Assembly (NCBI GenBank): GCA_040396955.1
Contig: JBBAWX010000007.1
Coordinates: forward strand, 62,001 to 126,000
From: UBA965 sp040396955
GTDB taxonomy: Bacteria > Chloroflexota > Chloroflexia > Chloroflexales > Roseiflexaceae
DNA length: 64,000 nt
Reading direction: 5' to 3'
Numbering within the stretch: position 1 is the stretch's first letter; every line of letters starts with the position of its first letter. Below, in pieces: positions 8,802-17,746 of this stretch. The position numbers and the translations under genes were made by a program. Under the pieces are notes generated by a model. The model was not told where the DNA came from, ran no database searches, and saw only the letters and a program-made list of their open reading frames with translations.

Positions 8802-9809
8802 ATGACTACCCCTTTTCACATCCTCCAACAGCAAGCTGATTCGCTGTTGCAACAAAGCGATCAGACCAACGATTGGAACCGACCTATTTTAAACCGAATC
8901 GGCGATATTGTGTCGGTGATTGTGGTGCCGACCAAGCTTCGGGTAACCGATGTGCTGATTACGGGGCTTCAACCCGACCGAATCGAACTCAAAGTCACGG
9001 GTATTTCGGTGGTCACGTTGGTGATTGCCCCAGCTGAGCAATTAGCGGCTGAATTGTTCGTGTTCAAAACTGCAGCCATCAAGCGCTTGCCAATGCCGCA
9101 TGTGATTAAATCGGATGTCAGTTACGCACATCTCCCCGTGGCATATGCGTTGTACGGTTTTGTGGCCGGGACGATGCTTTCGGAGGTCAGTGACGAAACG
9201 CTGATGCGCATCGCAGCACGCCAATATGGCCGAGCCGTGAAGGCCTTGCATACGAGCGAGACGACGGGATGTGGAGCTCCGCAACCGTCGGGGGTTTGGC
9301 CCAATCAATCGTGGAGTGCGGCACTCGAGAGTTGGTTTCATCAGAGTTTTGGCGGGGAGGCGTTGCGCGGCATCCTGGGGCGCAATGTGCTTCAGTCGTT
9401 GTATGCGGCGACCACGCAGAGTTATGCTGAGCATGTGTCGTGTTGTTTGGTGGGGGCGGTGGGCCCAACCCTCGCGCGTGCCACCATTCATAGTCATATT
9501 CAACTCGAGGGAATCGTGCGCACCGGGCGTGTGGTGGCCGGTGACCCCATGTTTGATGTGGCCGCCACCATGCGGCAAGAGGTGCCAATCCCCTTCCGTC
9601 AAGGATTTATTGAGGGGTATACGCTCAATACACCACTCACGGATTACGAACGTGAACGCATCAAGAACTATACGTTGTTGTGGCGTGTATACGAGCTGAT
9701 TGAACGTACCCAGGGTGACAACACAACGGATACGACACCGGTGGCGCAGAGCGTTGTGGCGGCAATTACTCAGTTGTTGGCCTCACGTCCCAGTGATCGG
9801 CCTCGGTGA
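8802..9809 (+). CDS. Aminoglycoside phosphotransferase (APH)-like protein, catalytically degenerate
   Basis: The product has 335 residues. The overall layout resembles APH/choline-kinase-like proteins: a beta-rich N-terminal part, a central helical segment (RQYGRAVKALHT) where the APH lobe linker lies, then a region expected to hold the catalytic loop. There the usual HGDxxxxN is replaced by HSHIQLEG (residues 230-237), so the catalytic Asp is His232. The following DxD magnesium motif is shortened to GRVVAGDPMFD, with only the later GDPxxD structural motif retained. I infer a pseudokinase or a diverged ligand-binding protein. The last 40 bases overlap the 3' end of the convergent cation-efflux gene. 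The start ATG 8802 has only a weak ribosome binding site. Confidence 0.55.
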   Translation: MTTPFHILQQQADSLLQQSDQTNDWNRPILNRIGDIVSVIVVPTKLRVTDVLITGLQPDRIELKVTGISVVTLVIAPAEQLAAELFVFKTAAIKRLPMPHVIKSDVSYAHLPVAYALYGFVAGTMLSEVSDETLMRIAARQYGRAVKALHTSETTGCGAPQPSGVWPNQSWSAALESWFHQSFGGEALRGILGRNVLQSLYAATTQSYAEHVSCCLVGAVGPTLARATIHSHIQLEGIVRTGRVVAGDPMFDVAATMRQEVPIPFRQGFIEGYTLNTPLTDYERERIKNYTLLWRVYELIERTQGDNTTDTTPVAQSVVAAITQLLASRPSDRPR

Positions 9810-10690
9810 AGTGGAATGTCGGCGTACGATGCCGGGTCATCGTTGGGCTCAAGATGTGTCAGCACGTGCACGTTGGGGATGTCGTTGTGGATAACGTGCT
9901 CGATTTCTTCAAGAAGCGTATGTCCTTGACCAACGCTCCAATGACTCGGGACGAGTACATGCATGGAGAGAAAGCGGCGTACGCCGGATCTGCGTGTGCG
10001 CACGGCATGAAACGACACTGCCGTGCTGGTATAGCGCTCCAGAATGTGGTCGAGCTTCGCGCGCTCCGTCGCATCCCAGGCAGGGTCGAGTAGGCCATTG
10101 ATGGAGCGTACAATGAGCTCCCAGCCCATGCGGATAATGTTGAGGGCGACCACTAGGGCGATTGCAGGGTCGAGCCACCACCAGCGTGTCATACTTGCGA
10201 GAATAACCCCGACGGCCACAAATACCGACGAAATGACATCACTGATGAGATGATGTGCGTCGGCCTCGAGTGCGATTGATTCATGGGTCTGGGCAGCTCG
10301 AAAGAGCCAGCGTGCCAGCAGGTAGTTGATAATTGATGTGAACAAGGCCAACGCAACGCCTATATGAGATTCTTCAATGGGAAGCGGATTGAACAATCGG
10401 TACCCAGCGGTACTGCCAATACCGACTGCGGCGACCACAATCAGCGCTCCTTCGAAGCCGCTGCTAAAAAACTCCGCCTTGTCGTGCCCGTAGGCGTGAT
10501 CGTCGTCGGGGGGTTGTGCTGCCAGTGAGAGCGCCCACATAGCTGCAGAGGCCCCCAATACGTTTACCACCGATTCAAGTGCATCAGAGAGAAGGCTGAC
10601 CGAGTTGGTGATGTAGTAGGCCAGTAATTTGAGGATGATGACAGCAAGCGCCACCAACAACGAAATCCACGCATAACGCCGTAATTCCAT
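9770..10690 (-). CDS. Cation diffusion facilitator (CDF) family metal efflux transporter
   Basis: The product has 306 residues. Six membrane segments precede a cytoplasmic C-terminal domain of about 90 residues, as in CDF proteins, which export divalent metals in exchange for protons. TM2 carries LLSDALESVVN (D36) and TM5 carries ADAHHLISDV, the His/Asp metal site. DDDHAYGHDKAEFFSS in the loop after TM2 is the conserved HxYGHxK.E motif. Start chosen at ATG 10690, with AGGTGG 7 bases upstream; ATG 10696 lies only 1 base from that site. The metal is not predictable. The gene lies 11 bases downstream of priA on the same strand, so they may be cotranscribed. Confidence 0.9.
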   Translation of the reverse strand: MELRRYAWISLLVALAVIILKLLAYYITNSVSLLSDALESVVNVLGASAAMWALSLAAQPPDDDHAYGHDKAEFFSSGFEGALIVVAAVGIGSTAGYRLFNPLPIEESHIGVALALFTSIINYLLARWLFRAAQTHESIALEADAHHLISDVISSVFVAVGVILASMTRWWWLDPAIALVVALNIIRMGWELIVRSINGLLDPAWDATERAKLDHILERYTSTAVSFHAVRTRRSGVRRFLSMHVLVPSHWSVGQGHTLLEEIEHVIHNDIPNVHVLTHLEPNDDPASYADIPLHRGRSLGREANN

Positions 10691-10701
10691 GTCCATACCA
10701 C

Positions 10702-13119
10702 CTACAACAACACCACCGGATCCACATCTACTATAGCATGATGTTGGCCGGTGATGAGTGCAATCACTGCTTCGCTTCGTGGAGCAACAATGAGCAGTTG
10801 CCAGCGGTATTGGTTGCGTATTTTGCTGAAAAAAGCCGGCGCTGGACCGATGAGCCGGGCCGCTGGCATCTCAGTCGTGATGAGCTGTTGGATGATGCCA
10901 CTCTCGTGTTGGGCGCGCTGGGCTGCTTCTGCCTCGTGACTCGCACTCCAGACCAGTTTAATCATGCGGGCATAGGGTGGGTACCCCAGCTGAGCGCGGA
11001 ATGCCAGTTCGGCCTGATAAAAGGCGTCGTCGTGGTAATGCGCAGCGGCCTGAATCGCGTAGTGCTCGGGCTGGTAACTCTGTAGGATGACGTGGGCCGT
11101 GGCACCACGACGACCCGCCCGCCCAGCCACTTGTGTCAACAACTGATAGGTTTGTTCGGCGGCGCGGAAATCGGGGAGCGCAAGCGCTGTATCGGTGTTG
11201 ATGACGCCCACAAGGGCAATGTTGGCGATATCAAGACCCTTGGCAATCATCTGTGTGCCTACGATAATTGCCCGGCGGGCGCTCTGGGCTTGGGCGAGTA
11301 GTGCCGCATGATCGCGGGCGGTAGTGGCGGTGTCGCGATCCCATTGGATAATCTCGGCACTCGGAAACTGTAGCGCCATGAGCTGGCTGATCCGCTGTGT
11401 GCCACTCCCGACCACCAAAAAATCGGCGTGAAAACAATCCGGGCAGTGGCTGTCGAGGAGTTTTTGCCAGCCACATGTGTGACAAATGCCTAGCGACTGC
11501 CCGTTGCGCAGATGACTGATGAGGGGTGTACTGCAACGTTGGCAGTTGTCGCGGTGACCACAGTTGCGGCATATGCGCGCGCCGCTGTTGCCCCTGCGGT
11601 TGAGGAGCAAGAGCACGTGTTGGTCGTTGGCGATGGTCTCCGTGATATGTGTTGCAAGTACGGTGCTGATGAGTCCGTATTGGTCAATACAGCGCTCCTG
11701 GCGGAGATCAACGATGCGGATGGGTGGCCGGGCGATGCGCTCCCCTGCTTGATTGACACGTTCGGGTAATTTGACATAATTAACTCGCTGTTGTTGCGCA
11801 GCATACATCATTTCTACCGATGGCGTTGCGCTCCCAAGCACGATGGGCACACCACTGATTTTGGCATAGACCATGGCTGCGTTGCGCACATGCACATAGG
11901 GGGCGTGATCGTTTTTAAACGACGCATCGTGTTCTTCATCGACCACAATCAGACCAAGCTGCGGTAGCGGTGTGGCAATTGCCGAGCGTGGGCCGAGCAC
12001 AATGCTACTCTGTGCATGCAGGCAGGCCTGCCAACGCTCGCGGCGCTGTTTGCTGGTGATTTGTCCATGAATGATGCTGACACGGCCGGGGAAGCGGTGT
12101 TGGAAGCGTTGTGCAAGTTGAGTGGTCAGTGCGATTTCGGGCACCAATACCAACACCTGTTTGTGCTGGGCGATACAGGATTCGATGAGCGCGAAGTAAA
12201 TTTCTGTCTTTCCACTGCCGGTAATGCCGTGCAGGAGGGTAATGCTGTGTGTACGCGTGTGGATGTCTGGGAGGATATCGGCCACGATGCGTTCTTGGGC
12301 ATCACTCAGGGCCACACCAGGCGTAATCGGGGCTGGGATGACCGGTGGTAGCGCTGCTTCTTTGAGTGTCACAAGGCCACGGGTGACGAGGTGAGCGAGC
12401 TGGCGGGCTCCGCCCAATGCCTGGACCTGCAGGCGTTGCCCAGGTGCTGCGAGAATCCGTTGAAAGAGGCGTTGTTGTCGGGTAGCACGCTGGAACCACT
12501 GTTCGTCGGCGGCTTGTGGCGTACGTGCGACTTCGGCCCATGTCTCCGTGCTGCGTGTCGGAGGAGTAATTGGTACCACAGATTCTGCGAGTCCCCGGTC
12601 GTGGAGAAGTCGGATAAGGCGGCGTACTTTGGCCAAATGTTGGTTGGTACGGGCTTGGATGTCGGCGATGGTTTGGCGGCCGTGCTGACGAAGCAGATAC
12701 ATCACTCCGCGTTCATCGACTGGCAGGGTGGCATAGTCGACGGCGAGTCCGCGTGCCGTGGCACTCCAGTACACGACTTCGTCGGGGAGGAGGCTAGCCG
12801 GCACAAAAAACTCTAGTGCGCGTGCCAGCGAGGTGGCATGATGATGGCTCACCCATTCGGCAAGGGTTATTTGTTGGGGAGTCAACCAAATATCGGCCAC
12901 CGCCAAGATGTCTTTGCAGGGGCGTGCAGGCGGCGTGTCGTGGGCATGGATGACCACCGCCGTCGTTGTATGATGTGAGAACTCCACGGACACGATGCGC
13001 CCGCGCCTGCCGGCATGCGCCCATTCGGGTGGGACGCGGTAGGTGAAGGTGGGATGTGCGTGGTTGCCGGTGAATTGTCTGATAATAACGACGTCAACGA
13101 AGGTGCTTGCAGTAGTCAT
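10702..13119 (-). CDS. priA: Primosomal protein N' (replication restart helicase PriA)
   Basis: The product has 805 residues, near the usual length. It is a 3'-5' helicase that reloads the replisome at stalled forks. The N-terminal third is the 3'-end DNA-binding domain. Walker A is GITGSGKTE, Walker B DEEHD, and the Zn-binding segment holds four CxxC pairs (CRNCGH, CQRC, CHTCGW, CPDC). The helicase C-terminal motif VAGRAGR is intact. Start at ATG 13119 follows AGGGA and a TACACT -10-like hexamer on the minus strand; the frame extends upstream to 13143 but that would overlap the divergent gene. It shares a very short intergenic region (22 bases) with that nuclease-like gene. Confidence 0.93.
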   Translation of the reverse strand: MTTASTFVDVVIIRQFTGNHAHPTFTYRVPPEWAHAGRRGRIVSVEFSHHTTTAVVIHAHDTPPARPCKDILAVADIWLTPQQITLAEWVSHHHATSLARALEFFVPASLLPDEVVYWSATARGLAVDYATLPVDERGVMYLLRQHGRQTIADIQARTNQHLAKVRRLIRLLHDRGLAESVVPITPPTRSTETWAEVARTPQAADEQWFQRATRQQRLFQRILAAPGQRLQVQALGGARQLAHLVTRGLVTLKEAALPPVIPAPITPGVALSDAQERIVADILPDIHTRTHSITLLHGITGSGKTEIYFALIESCIAQHKQVLVLVPEIALTTQLAQRFQHRFPGRVSIIHGQITSKQRRERWQACLHAQSSIVLGPRSAIATPLPQLGLIVVDEEHDASFKNDHAPYVHVRNAAMVYAKISGVPIVLGSATPSVEMMYAAQQQRVNYVKLPERVNQAGERIARPPIRIVDLRQERCIDQYGLISTVLATHITETIANDQHVLLLLNRRGNSGARICRNCGHRDNCQRCSTPLISHLRNGQSLGICHTCGWQKLLDSHCPDCFHADFLVVGSGTQRISQLMALQFPSAEIIQWDRDTATTARDHAALLAQAQSARRAIIVGTQMIAKGLDIANIALVGVINTDTALALPDFRAAEQTYQLLTQVAGRAGRRGATAHVILQSYQPEHYAIQAAAHYHDDAFYQAELAFRAQLGYPPYARMIKLVWSASHEAEAAQRAQHESGIIQQLITTEMPAARLIGPAPAFFSKIRNQYRWQLLIVAPRSEAVIALITGQHHAIVDVDPVVLL

Positions 13120-13141
13120 GTCCCTAGTGTAGCATGGAGTC

Positions 13142-14401
13142 ATGTCGTCTTACATCTATCTTTCATTGCATCGTGATGCGCCGACCACCGCCGTAGTCGC
13201 CCACGGTCAGATGGTGTTTATCGACGCTCCCGCACACATACAAGCGCTCCACATTGGTGGGCAGTCATTGCGTCGTGACCCCCAGTTGACGTGGTGGGTC
13301 TGGCAGGTGCCGCGGCGCACAGGGCGATTGTGGTTACTTGCGGATGACGTGCCCATGATGACCGTCGAAATTGTATCGCCGGAGTCGTATGACGAAGCGG
13401 CGACCACCTGGTATCGCTGGCTCACCGACATTGACCCGCGCTTGACGCACCCAGCCCGCTACTGGCAACCGTCTGGCATTCGCCGTGTTGATCTCGAGGA
13501 TGCTTTTGGCGGTGCCCCTGTGAGCGACATTCTCCACATGGTGATGCGGGTGTACGATGATGCGCATACCACACCCGTTGAGCCGTGGTACGGCGATCTG
13601 CGCCGTGTGCCACGGCTTGATCGCCCAGGGGTGCACGGGAGTGATGGTGGGTGGTTGGTAGGGGCAGAGGCCAAGCAGCCACTCGCGCCGGCCCTCCAAC
13701 GTGCGTTATTGCAGGCTCTGGCCGTCGTGTTGCCGGTGTGTGACCAGGGTGAGGTGGCCCGTTGCCAGCAGGTCGTGGCGTGTGTGCGGCATCATGTGGC
13801 GGTGCATCATGTGTGGCAGCTCCAGCAACTCAACGACTGGGCGCAACGCGTCCTGGCGCTTGTGGCCACTCCAGGCCATCGTGAGATGCAGCGGCCATAC
13901 CCCGACCTCGCACTCCTCTATGAGCGCTGGGTATGGGTGAACGTGCTTGCGTGTGTCGTTGGTTTCACTGCGCTTCAGCAACGTATTGGGGTTGCCCTCG
14001 ACACGTCTGGTACCGCGCGAATCGAGCATGGTGCAGATGTGTGGTGTGGCTATCAACCGCGGCTGTTGCCCCAGCTACACGCAGAACTATGGTCGCGAGA
14101 TGACCGTGTGGCCATCCCAGATGTGGTCATTGCCTGTCAGGATGCGCTCCGAGGATGGCGAGCGGTGGTTTTTGATGCGAAGTTTACGATGATTCACCGG
14201 CAACCAACCGGGCAAGCACGTACCGACGTGTCGGCGTATCTGGTGCGCATTGGCGTGGGTCACCGCGTGCCCGATTGGGCGGTGTTGATGCACCCCGGTT
14301 CGCAGCGGGCCACGTACGCGAGTGGGTTGCACGTGTACGGGACAGCACCCGCCACTTGGGACGAAATGGCGGCCACCATTCAAGCCTGGTTGGCCGATTA
14401 A
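13142..14401 (+). CDS. PD-(D/E)XK nuclease-like protein (McrC/DUF2357-like)
   Basis: The product has 419 residues. Residues ~258-266 (LYERWVWVN) resemble the helix that precedes the nuclease core in DUF2357/McrC-like proteins. PD at 326-327, then D345-A-K347 (FDAKF), reproduces the PD...(D/E)xK catalytic signature, followed by a Q-T-D-V-S-A-Y segment typical of the next core helix. The N-terminal ~120 residues are beta-rich and recall the DUF2357 domain. Relatives usually pair with a McrB-like AAA+ motor in defence loci, but no such gene is in the window. The gene is divergent from priA with 22 bases between starts, which could mean a link to DNA repair. Family assignment is by motif only. 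Confidence 0.55.
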   Translation: MSSYIYLSLHRDAPTTAVVAHGQMVFIDAPAHIQALHIGGQSLRRDPQLTWWVWQVPRRTGRLWLLADDVPMMTVEIVSPESYDEAATTWYRWLTDIDPRLTHPARYWQPSGIRRVDLEDAFGGAPVSDILHMVMRVYDDAHTTPVEPWYGDLRRVPRLDRPGVHGSDGGWLVGAEAKQPLAPALQRALLQALAVVLPVCDQGEVARCQQVVACVRHHVAVHHVWQLQQLNDWAQRVLALVATPGHREMQRPYPDLALLYERWVWVNVLACVVGFTALQQRIGVALDTSGTARIEHGADVWCGYQPRLLPQLHAELWSRDDRVAIPDVVIACQDALRGWRAVVFDAKFTMIHRQPTGQARTDVSAYLVRIGVGHRVPDWAVLMHPGSQRATYASGLHVYGTAPATWDEMAATIQAWLAD

Positions 14402-14412
14402 TGTCGTCGCGT

Positions 14413-14441
14413 TTGCACAACCATATGCGCTTTGGTATAAT
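14413..14441 (+). promoter_or_regulatory. Promoter of rpsF-rpsR
   Basis: TTGCAC at 14413-14418 and a perfect TATAAT at 14436-14441 are 17 bases apart. The predicted leader runs about 80 bases to rpsF. Confidence 0.85.
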
Positions 14442-14527
14442 TTCCTATTGGGTTTAGCTTCTGCTCTTGCCACACCAAGACCTGCGCAGTTTTGGCACGT
14501 GAGAAGGGCATCTCCACAGGAGGGAAC

Positions 14528-14908
14528 ATGCGCGATCGTAAACGTGATTACGAGTTGCTGTTCATCGTTTCGCCGTTGCGTTCTTCAGATGATGAAGTAA
14601 ATGCAACCATCGAAAAGGTGACGCAGATGATCGAGACCATTGGCGGGAGCGTCAGTGGCATCCACCAGACTTCACCATGGGGGCGTCGCAAGTTTGCCTA
14701 CCCGATGCGTGAGTATGCTGAAGGCGAGTCAAGCCGTCGTATCGTGACTGAGGGCTACTACGTGCTGGTTGATTGTGCTTTGCCGACGACGCAGATTTCC
14801 GAGCTTGAGCGTGTGCTCAAGTTGAGCGGGATGATTTTGCGTTACATGGTAACCTTGAAAGCCACCCAGTCCGCCCCAGTCGCCGATGTTCAGCCAGCAG
14901 CCGAATAA
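14528..14908 (+). CDS. rpsF: 30S ribosomal protein S6
   Basis: The product has 126 residues. The sequence RDYELLFIVSP at the start, SPWGRRKFAYPM in the middle and the SGMILRYMVT strand near residue 105 are S6 hallmarks. S6 binds 16S rRNA with S18 on the platform of the 30S subunit. The start is ATG 14528, with AGGAGGG 3 bases upstream; an in-frame upstream codon at 14492 lacks support. The C-terminal tail (APVADVQPAAE) extends past the core fold. rpsR follows after 28 bases, with no ssb gene between them. Confidence 0.95.
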   Translation: MRDRKRDYELLFIVSPLRSSDDEVNATIEKVTQMIETIGGSVSGIHQTSPWGRRKFAYPMREYAEGESSRRIVTEGYYVLVDCALPTTQISELERVLKLSGMILRYMVTLKATQSAPVADVQPAAE

Positions 14909-14936
14909 GCAGAATTACGGATCAGAGAGGTATTCC

Positions 14937-15203
14937 ATGAGTGACGAGACTCGCAAGGGACCATCCCAGCGCCGCAAGTTTGGCGGTCGCCGCAAGGTGT
15001 GTATTTTTTGCGCTGACAAAATCGACACGGTCGATTACAAAGACCTCAAGCGTCTGCAGCGTTTTGTTTCGGAGCGGGGCAAGCTTTTGCCACGTCGTCG
15101 TACGGGTACGTGTGCCAAGCATCAGCGTTCGCTGACGGTGGCAGTGAAGCGCGCCCGGCATATGGCATTGATGTCGTTTGTTGGTGCAACTGCACGCAAC
15201 TAA
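14937..15203 (+). CDS. rpsR: 30S ribosomal protein S18 (zinc-binding type)
   Basis: The product has 88 residues. Start ATG 14937 follows GAGAGG. The Cys/His set C22xxC25 and TGTCAKHQR (C59, H62) marks the zinc-binding (C+) form of S18. The LKRFVSERGKLLPRR-type core and the basic N-terminus fit the family. S18 binds beside S6 on the small subunit, consistent with gene pairing. Confidence 0.95.
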   Translation: MSDETRKGPSQRRKFGGRRKVCIFCADKIDTVDYKDLKRLQRFVSERGKLLPRRRTGTCAKHQRSLTVAVKRARHMALMSFVGATARN

Positions 15204-15222
15204 AGCGCCAGATAGTCCAGTT

Positions 15223-15250
15223 GCGGTGCGTCACAAGGCGCACCGCTTTC
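15223..15250 (+). terminator. Probable terminator after rpsR
   Basis: The 8-bp stem GCGGTGCG/CGCACCGC (15223-15230 with 15239-15246) has an 8-base loop and a short TTT tail. It is weaker than other terminators in the window. Confidence 0.5.
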
Positions 15251-15285
15251 ATGTATTATGGCGGTAACATGCAGAAAGGTCCGGC

Positions 15286-16704
15286 ATGACGCAATCACAG
15301 CACGATGCTCGCGAACAAGCCCGCAATGTCGCTGCAAAGCGTGCCACCTCACGTCGCGATCGTGAAGAACGTCGGCGCAGGTTGGTGCTCATGACGACCG
15401 GTATCACGGTGGTGGTAGCGGTTCTCTCTTTGCTCTCAGGGGTGCTTTACGATCGCGTGTACATCCCCAATCAGATGGTGGCCACCGTAGGGGACCAGAC
15501 GCTCACACGGGCGTCGATGATCAGTGAGCGGCGTCTCATGATCGCATCCATGATGGCCCAGAATATTTTGTTGGCGAATTTTGGTGGCACCTTTGCTGAG
15601 CGTTTCCAGCAACAGAATCCCTATCTTGAAGCAGAAATCGACGCACTGACTGTCAAGAGCGAAATCGACGGTGAGACGGTCGCAAACTGGGTGGATTCCG
15701 AGCTATTGGCACAGGCGGCCAACAGTGAGTATGGTGTGACGCTTGACGAAGACCTCGTCAATCGGGCCATCTTAAATGACTATGCGAGTGTCTTTTTGAA
15801 AGAAGAGACCGCACCTGAGCCCACGGTGTCCGCTGACGCCGGAGATGCTGCAAGTGCGCCAACGGCCACGGCGGCTCCTCCAACGGCCACTCCAGACGCG
15901 CCCACCGCAGTCACGCAGTTCAACAAAATCATCGATGCGTTGTTTTTGGCATACACCAATGGCCTGACGGCTCAAGGTTTGACGCCGAAACTCAACAAGG
16001 AAGATTTTTCGGTGGCCTTGCGCAAGCAGTATTCCCGACAAGTGCTTACGAACGGCGTCAAAGAAAAGTTGGTACCTGCTGAGTCATTTACGGCCTCTGA
16101 TCAGCCGACCGGGTATGAAACGAGCCAGATTTTCGTGCGCGTTGATGTCCCTGAGGGCACCGCAGATGCAGAACGTGATGCCCTGTTTGCGGCAAAGCGT
16201 GCGGAAGCAGATGCGTTGTTGCAGCGTGTTCAGAGTGGTGAAGATTTTGCGGAAGTGGCTGCAAGTGCTTCTGACTACGCCACCAATTTGCAACACAACG
16301 GCAAAATGGATGTCTTTGATGCAACCGGGAAGTCCGTTGCAGGCACCCAATTTGAGCAGAGCTATGTCGATGCAACACTCTCGTTGCAGGTCGGTGAAGT
16401 CTACACCGAGCCGGTGCGTACCACCTTTGGGTGGCACATCATCAAGCTCGACACGGTGCGTTTGCCATCATTCGACGAACAACTCGCTACCGCGCGTGGC
16501 GATGCCTTCGAGGAATGGTTTGCCGCATTGAGTGACAAACTGGCTGTCGGGTATGCAGTTGCACCAACGGCGACCGTTATCCCAGAAGCCACCCAAGCGG
16601 CGCCGCTCTTGCCGACGGCTGCGTTGGGTGGGTATCCCACCGATGTCCCCGCTAGTGAGCCTCCTCCCGCAACTCCGACCACCACCCCAACCCCTAAGCC
16701 GTAA
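15286..16704 (+). CDS. Membrane-anchored parvulin-type peptidyl-prolyl isomerase (SurA/PrsA-like)
   Basis: The product has 472 residues. A basic N-terminus (residues 1-35) precedes one membrane anchor at about 36-55. A SurA_N-like helical region follows, interrupted by a low-complexity Pro/Thr/Ala linker at ~180-205 (many APTA-type repeats). The parvulin domain is at ~270-390, ending in FGWHIIKLD, the rotamase signature. The C-terminus is another Pro/Thr-rich tail. The topology places the foldase outside the cytoplasm, where it would assist folding of exported proteins. AAAGG sits 8 bases before ATG 15286. Both disordered linkers are unusual in length but common in surface foldases. Confidence 0.85.
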   Translation: MTQSQHDAREQARNVAAKRATSRRDREERRRRLVLMTTGITVVVAVLSLLSGVLYDRVYIPNQMVATVGDQTLTRASMISERRLMIASMMAQNILLANFGGTFAERFQQQNPYLEAEIDALTVKSEIDGETVANWVDSELLAQAANSEYGVTLDEDLVNRAILNDYASVFLKEETAPEPTVSADAGDAASAPTATAAPPTATPDAPTAVTQFNKIIDALFLAYTNGLTAQGLTPKLNKEDFSVALRKQYSRQVLTNGVKEKLVPAESFTASDQPTGYETSQIFVRVDVPEGTADAERDALFAAKRAEADALLQRVQSGEDFAEVAASASDYATNLQHNGKMDVFDATGKSVAGTQFEQSYVDATLSLQVGEVYTEPVRTTFGWHIIKLDTVRLPSFDEQLATARGDAFEEWFAALSDKLAVGYAVAPTATVIPEATQAAPLLPTAALGGYPTDVPASEPPPATPTTTPTPKP

Positions 16705-16713
16705 GTGGCTCTT

Positions 16714-16746
16714 GGTGCTACTGGCAGTTTCCCTGCCGGTAGCACC
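16714..16746 (+). other. Intercistronic hairpin without U-tract
   Basis: GGTGCTAC pairs with GTAGCACC around an inner GGCAG/CTGCC stem, with one mismatch. There is no T-run, and the next gene starts 25 bases on, so it looks like an mRNA-stability or processing element. Confidence 0.5.
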
Positions 16747-16770
16747 TCAGCTCGACCACAAGGAGCGCAT

Positions 16771-17685
16771 ATGCGACGATGGAAACCATTTTCCTCCCCA
16801 GGCCGCTGGTTGGCACTGGTGTTGGCGTTGGCTTTTACGGGCGGCGCAATCGCGTTCGGTGTGCTGACGGCGTCGCACCTGGCGCAATCACCTGCGGAGT
16901 GGCAGATTAACCTTGAGTTTTATCTCAAGTTGCTCGCCTTTTGTCTTTTGAGTGTGCTGGCTGGGGGGACGTGGACCCGCTTTTTGCAGGCAAGTACGTT
17001 GTGGTATGGCATCGATCGGAATGCCGTATTTATTGCTAGCATGGGCAACATTGAGCTCGTGCCGCTCGACCAAATCGTGCGCCTCGATTTCGGTGGGAAA
17101 GTGGTCGGTCTCCCGCAACCACTCACACAAGGGATTGGTTGCTTTTGGGGTATGGCAGAGCTAGATGAGCAGCCAGTGTTGGTGCGTAGTACCATGCCGC
17201 CAAGCCGGTGTTTGTTTGTGGTGACTCCGCGTATGACCTACGCCATCTCGCCCAATGAGGTAGACACCTTCGTGCAAGATCTTGAGCAGCGGCGTAATTT
17301 GGGGACCACCAAGCAACTCATCCCAGAAGTCAGTTATGGTCCATGGATTAATACCCCGTTTTGGAACGATGGCAACAGTAAATGGCTCCTAGCACTGACG
17401 CTCATCATTAATTTGGTGACCGTAGGCATCTTGGCGTGGTATTTCCCGACCTTGCCACAAATGGTTGAAATGCGTTTTGATGCGGTTGGTGGTGTCTCCG
17501 AATTGCGCCCTCGTCATCATGCCGTCTTCTTGCCGTTGGCGGCCTTGGCAATTACCCTGGCCAACTTGTTTGGTGCATTGCTCTTTTTCCAGTACGAAAA
17601 ATTAGTATCACGCCTGCTACAAGGGGCTTCGATTGTCGTGCAGATTCTCTTTTGCGTAGCGGTAATCATGTTGATTCGGGCATAA
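16771..17685 (+). CDS. Membrane protein with PH-like cytoplasmic domain, function unknown
   Basis: The product has 304 residues. Start at ATG 16771 is supported by AAGGAG; the GTG at 16705 would begin before the hairpin and lacks a site. Two membrane segments (about 13-35 and 48-65) are followed by a beta-rich region (residues 75-190, with GIDRNAVFIAS and LDQIVRLDFGG) resembling bacterial PH domains. Two more membrane segments lie near 210-230 and 250-275, and a last one at the end. The family is unknown to me beyond that. It is probably cotranscribed with the parvulin gene, which would fit a cell-envelope role. Confidence 0.7.
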   Translation: MRRWKPFSSPGRWLALVLALAFTGGAIAFGVLTASHLAQSPAEWQINLEFYLKLLAFCLLSVLAGGTWTRFLQASTLWYGIDRNAVFIASMGNIELVPLDQIVRLDFGGKVVGLPQPLTQGIGCFWGMAELDEQPVLVRSTMPPSRCLFVVTPRMTYAISPNEVDTFVQDLEQRRNLGTTKQLIPEVSYGPWINTPFWNDGNSKWLLALTLIINLVTVGILAWYFPTLPQMVEMRFDAVGGVSELRPRHHAVFLPLAALAITLANLFGALLFFQYEKLVSRLLQGASIVVQILFCVAVIMLIRA

Positions 17686-17696
17686 CCGTGTATGGC

Positions 17697-17733
17697 AACG
17701 CCCCCAGCCATGTGGCTGGGGGCGTTGTTTTTT
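17697..17733 (+). terminator. Intrinsic terminator after the PH-like membrane protein gene
   Basis: A 14-bp stem (17697-17710 with 17713-17726), very G/C-rich, is followed by G and six T residues. It faces the convergent htpX gene. Confidence 0.88.
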
Positions 17734-17746
17734 GTGGTGCTATGTG

